This document shows, one piece after another, positions 58,305-64,000 of a stretch of 64,000 nt of DNA. This stretch comes from Pararge aegeria (Eukaryota > Arthropoda > Insecta > Lepidoptera > Nymphalidae). The notes beneath the pieces are model-generated. The model had not been told where the DNA came from. It saw only the letters and a list, made by a program, of their open reading frames with translations, and did not search any database. The translations under genes and the position numbers were made by a program. The stretch is taken from assembly GCF_905163445.1 (NCBI RefSeq), contig NC_053183.1, forward strand, positions 744,001-808,000, in the 5' to 3' direction. Numbering within the stretch: the first letter of the stretch is position 1; the number at the start of each line of letters is the position of its first letter.

Positions 58305-58658
58305 TCTATCTATATATATAAAAGATAAAGTGTGTGGGTATGTTCCGTATAGGCTTCGAAACGGCTGGACCGATTTCAATGAAACTTTCAGGGAATCTCC
58401 GGATTGACCTGGCGAGTAATCCTGTAAAGTTTGGTGACGAGCGGAGCACTCCTATTCTTGAACCGTCAAACTGTCGGTGTACATGGGTGTACATAATGAT
58501 CTTCACCCGCTCGAGAAGAGAATAGAAGAGAATGAATACGGAGAGAAATAAATGATTTAATATATTATGAGACTTAAATTAAAAATTTAATGATGTAAGT
58601 TTATTGTTTAAATAAAATAAAGCAAACCTAGCCCGGCGAAGCGGGCTGGGTACGCTAG
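58305..58658 (+). mobile_element. Complete non-autonomous Helitron
   Basis: 5' end TCTATCTATATATATAAAAG preceded by A. The 3' end has hairpin AGCCCG/CGGGCT (58630-58635 and 58642-58647), then GGGTACGCTAG (CTAG 58655-58658), followed by T. These are the defining Helitron marks: 5'-TC, subterminal hairpin, CTRR-3', insertion between A and T. 354 bp, different family from 48654. Confidence 0.8.
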
Positions 58659-59420
58659 TACTAAATAATAAATAAATCATGTTATTTCTGAAAAAGTGAC
58701 ATTACACTGTGAAACCAACTACATGCCGCTGCGAGCACGCAGGATAGAGTGGTGACGATGTTAAATTACAGAGAAGTAACAAATAGAGTACCTATGTAAA
58801 ATATTGAATATTTTACAAGCTGTCGAGTTAAAAAAAAAAGAGACTTAGAACAAAAGTTGATAGTTTTAATGTAAACAACTATAGGCCGAGAGCTTTCTGC
58901 TATTTTTTCTTTAACCCTGGGTTTGTATAAGTGTGCAAAGACCAAAACCTATTGGCGTATAACTATACAAGCGCTTTTCTCGAGTTCGCGTCTCGAACCA
59001 GCTTTAAAGTCACCAGTGGTGTAAGTGACATTTAAAATAAATATGAGAGTTTGTTTACCAAGAAATTGTTTTGTATGAAGACCTGAAATAAACGCTTTGA
59101 TAAATGTTGTTTCTTGTATTTCCACAGGTAATACCTACAGTAAAAGTTTTGTTGCAACATAAAATGAATGTAATTGGTTAAATAACAATTAGATTGGTTC
59201 GTAAATAAATCTTGTATTTTCAAAGAGAAATCCAATTTCGCACTTATTTCAACAATTGCAGGGAATATTATTATCATTATTAAAGGTGTGTACGAGTATT
59301 TATTATTTAATGGTTATGTAACTTCCGTTTATTTTTATGTACGTAAACCAATAAACCGCTCATCGTATTCTATGCAGCATGGTAGCTTTTTTAATCGCCT
59401 TCAAAATAATTATTAACGTA
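58659..59420. other. AT-rich sequence, nothing recognised
   Basis: No gene-like frame; the - strand frame at 59032 has no recognisable domain. Confidence 0.45.
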
Positions 59421-59612
59421 CTAGCTGACGGAGCTACTGGAATAAATAGTTTTTTATTCCCGCGGTAACTCTCTTATTTTCCGGGATAAAAGGTAGCCTA
59501 TGTTCTTTTCCATGTTAAAGGCTTGCTAAATTTCATCCAAATCCGTTTAGCTGTTTTTGCGTGATTGAGTAACAAACATCCACACTTTCACATTTTTAAT
59601 ATTAGTAGTAAG
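59421..59612 (-). mobile_element. Small Helitron
   Basis: On -: CTACTAATATTAAAAATGTG near the start, AAACAGCTAAACGGATTTGG in the middle, GCTACCTTTTATCCCGG, and end GGAGCTCCGTCAGCTAG-type sequence with CTAG (59421-59424). About 190 bp. Confidence 0.6.
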
Positions 59613-59984
59613 TATTAGGAACTTCTGAGCACGGAATTGTCTAGTTCCCATGCCACGGAGAGAACGCTAAGCGATGGTTCCGGTCAGTTAAACACCGTGA
59701 TCTTACTTTAGAGACCTTCTAAGTCCCATTTCCTTTCCTTTGGAAAGAGTACAAGTGAAACACTAATGGAATAGTATATTTGATCTCGTGGATAACGACG
59801 ACATCATCTAGGTATACCTACCTAATCATCGGCGCGACCGTGTTTGGAGTCTTTGTGAAAAGTTCCAAAAATTATTTTGAATCATCAAGTATGTCTGTTT
59901 GAAGTGATGCTACCACCGGTAGCGAACCACTAACGAGAAGAAGCAGGCAAGAAACTAAGTAGGCCCCTTTATACTGAGACCAGT

Positions 59985-60380
59985 GAGGGTAATTTTGTCT
60001 GTTTTCACCGCGCGATTGATCTGCGTAGACGGTTTCGTCGGACCTCTGTGTGTATTACTACATCTTGCTTATATTGTAGAGGTAATGCGAGGTAGGACAC
60101 ACGATCCGGACGTGCTAATGCAAGTAAGGTTGTGTGTCCCCGAGGGGTATGTGAGGCGGAGGCGACGGCCGTCACTGCTGGAAGTACCGATTGGGCGGAC
60201 AAATTTATTAAAAGAGGCACCAATGACACGCGCCCTCCGCATCCTCAATGTCATATCAGAGCAATGTGATTTGTATTGTTGCGCTCTGAGTGAATTCACA
60301 AGGATCGCAATGTGGGTTATTTGTTACCCAAATAGGTAATTAAATATTATAATGTTAAGATTATTTAAAAAAAAAAAAAA
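59985..60380 (+). mobile_element. LINE 3' end with coding remnant and poly(A)
   Basis: The open frame to 60339 reads VMRGRTHDPDVLMQVRLCVP, then RRRRRPSLLEVPIGRTNLLK, EAPMTRALRILNVISEQCDL and LSEFTRIAMWVICYPN. This is the C-terminal motif after a LINE reverse transcriptase (VP-ARTN-L--APLTRAL--LN). A poly(A) run ends it at about 60367-60380. 5'-truncated. Not a host gene. Confidence 0.7.
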
Positions 60381-60489
60381 CTTCATTCTCGCATTAGGTT
60401 TAAGTATTCTGTAATGATAGTGTTAGAATAAGAATATAAATAAACAAATAAATCTTTACAAGTTCGAAAACCCTCGAGCTATGCGTTAA

Positions 60490-60815
60490 TGATTTACCTC
60501 ATCATCATAATCAACATATTATCAACCCGTTACCGACCCACAGGGCAAGCGTTTTCTCCCACGATGAGTAGGGGTAAAGGCTGTAGTCCACCACGCCGTC
60601 CCAGTACGGTGTAGTGGACTTCACATACCTTTGAGAACATTATGGAGAACTCTCAGGTATGCAGGTATGCTCATTAAAATTTGACGTTGAAGCTTAATAT
60701 TTTAGTAAGTTAAAACGCACAAAACTATGAAAGTTAGAGGTGCGTGCCGGATCTCAACTCGGACCCCAAAAGTGAAGTCGAGTGGGCTCATTGGGCTATC
60801 GCCGCTTCTGATTTA
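60490..60815 (-). mobile_element. tRNA-headed SINE (family S2)
   Basis: On +: ACGATGAGTAGGGGTAAAGG, CCCAGTACGGTGTAGTGGAC, GAGAACATTATGGAGAACTC, AAAAGTGAAGTCGAGTGGGC, TCATTGGGCTATCGCCGCTT. Confidence 0.65.
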
Positions 60816-61274
60816 CCTACTGCATACTAATAGACAGTCGTAACGAATGCAATTAGATGTGAGTTATCGGGAAGAGTCAACAGTGACGTAGGCGCCACAT
60901 GACATCAGCTCCGCGTGGTGAGCTCACGTATTGACCGGCACTCGACGCTGCCAAGCTTTTTGAGCGGTTTTTCCGATGCATTTATTTGATCATGAACAAC
61001 TGGACACTTGTTATAGTCGGACTTAAATAAATGATCTTGACGGAACGTAGCTATTTCAGATAAGACAGGTTTTTTAACCTTTTTTTCTATTTTTAATAAA
61101 TCTCGTATTATTAATACCTCGTTCCCTCTCGACTTCGTCCGCGTGTAACTCAACCTTACAATATGGACATATGCTGTCGCGGAATTCTTTTTAGAACTTT
61201 TAAAGAGGAACAACTTGTCATGCATGACTTCATCGAAACTTTAACCGTTTACGCAGCGCACGCTACAGAAGCTC

Positions 61275-61800
61275 TCAAAAGGGAAAAAAAAGTGTGTGTC
61301 AGCTCCGAAGCACGACTGGAGTTTACTCCTTAAGTACGATTGTCGAAACATACACAAAAAGAGTTTACTTAGCTGAATAAAGATTAATACCATATGAAAC
61401 GGTAAATTAAAAATCCTGTGTAACTTATTCACACACGGCGGAAGTGTAACTTCTTAAAAGTAGCCTACGGGAGATTGAGGTGGATGTAGAGTATCAGAAA
61501 TATTAGGATAAATGTAATGTTTATTATTTAGTTTCCATGGTAACAAGAATAGGAAATAAAATGTTTTCTATCTCACTCTGTCCCATATATTTATGTGTTT
61601 GTTTCTTTACCTAGATAATATTCGGTTTCCTCGGTAACTTAAATAGGAAAAATAAGTTAATTAAACTAACTTAATGTTTGCGCATGCAACGTCGCAAAGC
61701 GAAAACCTAACGAGGTAATTCATCAGTAGATTTTACTCATCACATTTTTCTCATACCGGGCGCCTTATATATGAAAATCGATTCTTAAGGAGTCAACTTC
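61275..61800. mobile_element. MITE with GGAGTTTACTCCTTAA terminal repeats, copy 2
   Basis: Inverted relative to 13963-14505 and collinear over its length: GTGTGTCAGCTCCGAAGCAC, GGAGTTTACTCCTTAAG, GGAAGTGTAACTTCTTAAAA, GTTTCCATGGTAACAAGAAT, ATACCGGGCGCCTTATATAT and TTAAGGAGTCAACTTC (right TIR with two changes). Confidence 0.7.
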
Positions 61801-61869
61801 AAAAACACCTGATTTGTAATGTCTTCATTGGTGTTATGCTACTATCGTTTTAAGCGTGATAATATAATT

Positions 61870-61992
61870 TAGCCTTTCGCGACAAATGGGCTATCCAACA
61901 ATGAAAGGATTTTTCAAATTGGACCAGTAGTTACTGAGATCATCGCGTAAACAAACAAACTCTTCAGCTTTATATATTAGTATAAGATAATA
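61870..61992 (-). mobile_element. Helitron 5' fragment
   Basis: On -: TTATACTAATATATAAAGCT, GAAGAGTTTGTTTGTTTACG, CGATGATCTCAGTAACTACT, CAATTTGAAAAATCC. Typical Helitron 5' half. Confidence 0.5.
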
Positions 61993-62082
61993 GGTATGAG
62001 ATTGGAGGTGATAGTCTAGTGGTTACGTACTTCTATTTAGTTAGACAGTCCAGAAGATTTTAAATGCCAATTTTCACAAAAC

Positions 62083-62217
62083 CTAGGCATCGCCTAAATC
62101 GAATGTCTATAGGAAAAAACGTTTCACCAACTTTTAGGTGTTTTTTATTGGTGAACGGTTGATGTATGACTAGGAATCTCCTTAGATTAGGCGTTACCTA
62201 TCTAGGCATTGCCTTGT
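62083..62217. repeat. Imperfect inverted repeat with TAGGC-N3-GCCTA units
   Basis: Three near-palindromic 13-mers: TAGGCATCGCCTA (62084-62096), TAGGCGTTACCTA (62188-62200), TAGGCATTGCCTT (62203-62215). Between them is an inner inverted pair TTTCACCAA and TTGGTGAACG. Unclassified; possibly a MITE end. Confidence 0.45.
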
Positions 62218-62942
62218 TTAGTCGTAAGTCAAAACGGGCATAAGCAATATGTATTCTAGGTCTCATTATAGCGCGAGAAGGAGGAAAACTGGAATGCGGT
62301 AACTGTAGTAAATACATAAAAGACACTAACACTATCTGTAGCCATAATTACTAAATGGGTATTTTGCGTATATGCTTTATCATCGGTGATAACATAGTAT
62401 GCGGGCCGCCCCCTGCCGGGTGGATAGTCTGTCACCGAGTTGAAAAATGGACGCGGAACCTTTAAAGACATAATGGAAAACTTCTAATTCCCTAACATCT
62501 GTTACTTCTACTGGGACTAACCTAATAAATAACTTAATAATCTTTCTCGGGAATGACAGGATTTGGTAGGGAATAAGGGTGCATATAAAATTAAATTGAG
62601 ATCTAAAATTTTAAAATAGTTATAAAGCTAAAAAGCAAGAAATAAATATTTTCTACAACATTTTTAAGTTGGTGCCAATTAAAATGTAGAAAGTCACTTT
62701 TTATATAATAGCAAGGAAAGAATCAGTCATTCTGACGGAGTTCTGAGCTAACAAACGTAAAAAACAAAAATACAACCGAATTGTGCACCTCCTCCTTTTT
62801 CCGGTTAAAGATAAATCGGACGAGCTAGAGAGTCTAAAGCTAATATCGCATCAGAAACAAAGTAGTCCCCAGGCATTCCACTTTTTACAGCAGGAAGCAG
62901 AGCCATTAATAACAAACTCTATTCCTCTATTTTATGTGAAGC
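62218..62942. other. AT-rich sequence, nothing recognised
   Basis: No gene-like frame or paralogue seen. Confidence 0.45.
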
Positions 62943-63242
62943 TGTGATAGCCCACCCACTGGGTTCGACTTTACTTTCGGGGGGCCGAGTTTGAATCCCA
63001 GCACGCACCTCTAACTTTTGTAAGTTATGTGCGTTTTAAGTAATTAAAATAGCACTTGCTTCAACTCAACACAAAAACTTCGTGCATGCCTGAGAGTCAT
63101 ACATAACGTACTCCAAGGCTTGTGGAGTCCACCGATTCGCACTGGGCCAGCATGGTGGACTACGGCCTTATCCTTTTCTCATTGTGTGAGGAAACCCGTG
63201 CCCTGTAGTGGGCCGTTAATGGGTTGATCTGATGATGATGTG
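62943..63242 (+). mobile_element. tRNA-headed SINE (family S2)
   Basis: Head TGTGATAGCCCACCCACTGG, GTTCGACTTTACTTTCGGGG and GAGTTTGAATCCCAGCACGC; body GCATGCCTGAGAGTCATACA, GGAGTCCACCGATTCGCACT, GGGCCAGCATGGTGGACTAC; end GGGTTGATCTGATGATGATG. The only + oriented copy. Confidence 0.7.
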
Positions 63243-63647
63243 TGTGACACCTGTGGGACATCAATAGGCTGCAGATGATGTTCATATACATACACGATAA
63301 TATGAACAGCAGACGTGCACTTATTCATGAGGCCTTCTCATGGCCGCCAACGATCCGTCGCGCGTAAGGATCGATGTCGTATATCCTTACAACTGGTGCG
63401 CGAACAAGGCTTCATTACTTCCTTCCTAGCGAGCGAGCTGTGATTACTGTAGCCTTAGTAAAAGATTTGCTCGCTAGCAAACCAACAGTGGTTTTCGAGT
63501 ATTAAACTCTTCATCGTCAAGCTAAAATGGACCTAATATCGCTTTAGTTCCCTACCGACAGACAAAAAATAAATAAAAATGTGTTTTGGACTCAGTATCA
63601 TTATATCATTATAATCATATAAAGCATTCTTTCTTTTCAAAATATAG

Positions 63648-64000
63648 TAAACTAACTTTTGCCCGCGGCTTCGGTCACGTTAATTTAAATTTTTGATTTG
63701 GTAATATTCAACTACAAAGGTTTAAAAAAAAAGTCTTGCTGCTAATAGAAAAATATGAACGTAAATTACTTAAAAAATCTGAAACTTTCATATAAATTTC
63801 CATCCCCTATTTGATTGATTGAGGATTTTTTTTTAATTTGTTAAGCACGTTTCTTTATTTTAAATCGAAAACCCAAAATCAGAGTTTCATGGATGTAACT
63901 TGAAAAATAAATTGTTAAATGAAGGATTTTATACAAACTTTAATCTCCTATTTAAACCTCTTAGGGTTGGAATTTCAAAAATCAGATTTTTGAAATTCCA
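63648..64000 (-). mobile_element. Helitron-like 3' part, running off the window
   Basis: On -, the end reads GTGACCGAAGCCGCGGGCAA then AAGTTAG, a degenerate Helitron terminus. The body to the right has CATAAATTTCCATCCCC-like and CTATTTAAACCTCTTAGGGT, usual in these elements. It ends in a 16-bp palindrome at the window edge. Confidence 0.45.
63968..64000. repeat. Perfect palindrome at window end, 16-bp arms, 1-nt loop
   Basis: Arms 63968-63983 and 63985-64000 are exact complements around one A. The arm may continue past the window. Confidence 0.88.

Noticed and set aside
59983..60339. 118-codon + strand frame as a host gene
   Set aside because: The sequence pattern and following poly(A) run are those of a LINE 3' end.
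1..64000. CRISPR array or tandem array with unique spacers
   Set aside because: Only microsatellites and dispersed transposon copies are seen; the sequence is eukaryotic.

Overview
The window is eukaryotic and looks lepidopteran (moth or butterfly). It has two multi-exon host genes whose GC-rich exons sit in AT-rich introns, with canonical GT/AG splice sites. The introns are full of repeats typical of Lepidoptera: small Helitrons ending in CTAGT, three families of tRNA-headed SINE, 5'-truncated non-LTR elements, a hAT element and MITEs. Species cannot be fixed from this sequence; Lepidoptera rests on repeat character and on inference. There are no rRNA genes, CRISPR arrays or prokaryotic-style operons.

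Region 1 (1-17.4 kb, + strand) is the 3' half of crumbs (crb), the apical polarity receptor. Fifteen consecutive exons (83-17411) join in perfect phase into 879 residues plus a stop: laminin-G, EGF, laminin-G, about eight EGF repeats, one membrane segment, and a cytoplasmic tail with the FERM-binding motif and C-terminal ERLI PDZ ligand. The 6.3-kb intron between exons 12 and 13 holds a 5'-closed signal-peptide exon (11986-12037). Its phase-1 donor fits exon 13, which predicts a 203-residue short Crumbs. This is the most interesting observation in the window.

Region 2 (17.4-27.07 kb) lies between the two convergent genes. It probably contains both 3' UTRs, several GC-rich patches, and a cluster of TGACGTC (CRE-like) sites.

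Region 3 (27.07-41.48 kb, - strand) is an EEIG1/FAM102 gene (NT-C2 domain protein). Ten exons join in phase into 633 residues plus stop. The start codon and first exon(s) lie beyond the window. One exon of 690 bp is mostly of low complexity and may be insect-specific. A 138-bp GC-rich block in the intron at 29.1-33.2 kb has the properties of a cassette exon.

Region 4 (41.5-64 kb) is most likely the first large intron or upstream sequence of EEIG1/FAM102. I see no host exon in it. It is a layered deposit of Helitrons, SINEs, LINE 3' ends, MITEs and unclassified dispersed repeats, with several nested insertions. Six short perfect palindromes with tiny loops are scattered from 36.6 kb to the window edge. 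Some look like replication template-switch products.

Transposon boundaries are read by eye from similarity between copies inside the window and are approximate unless a target-site duplication or terminal motif is stated.
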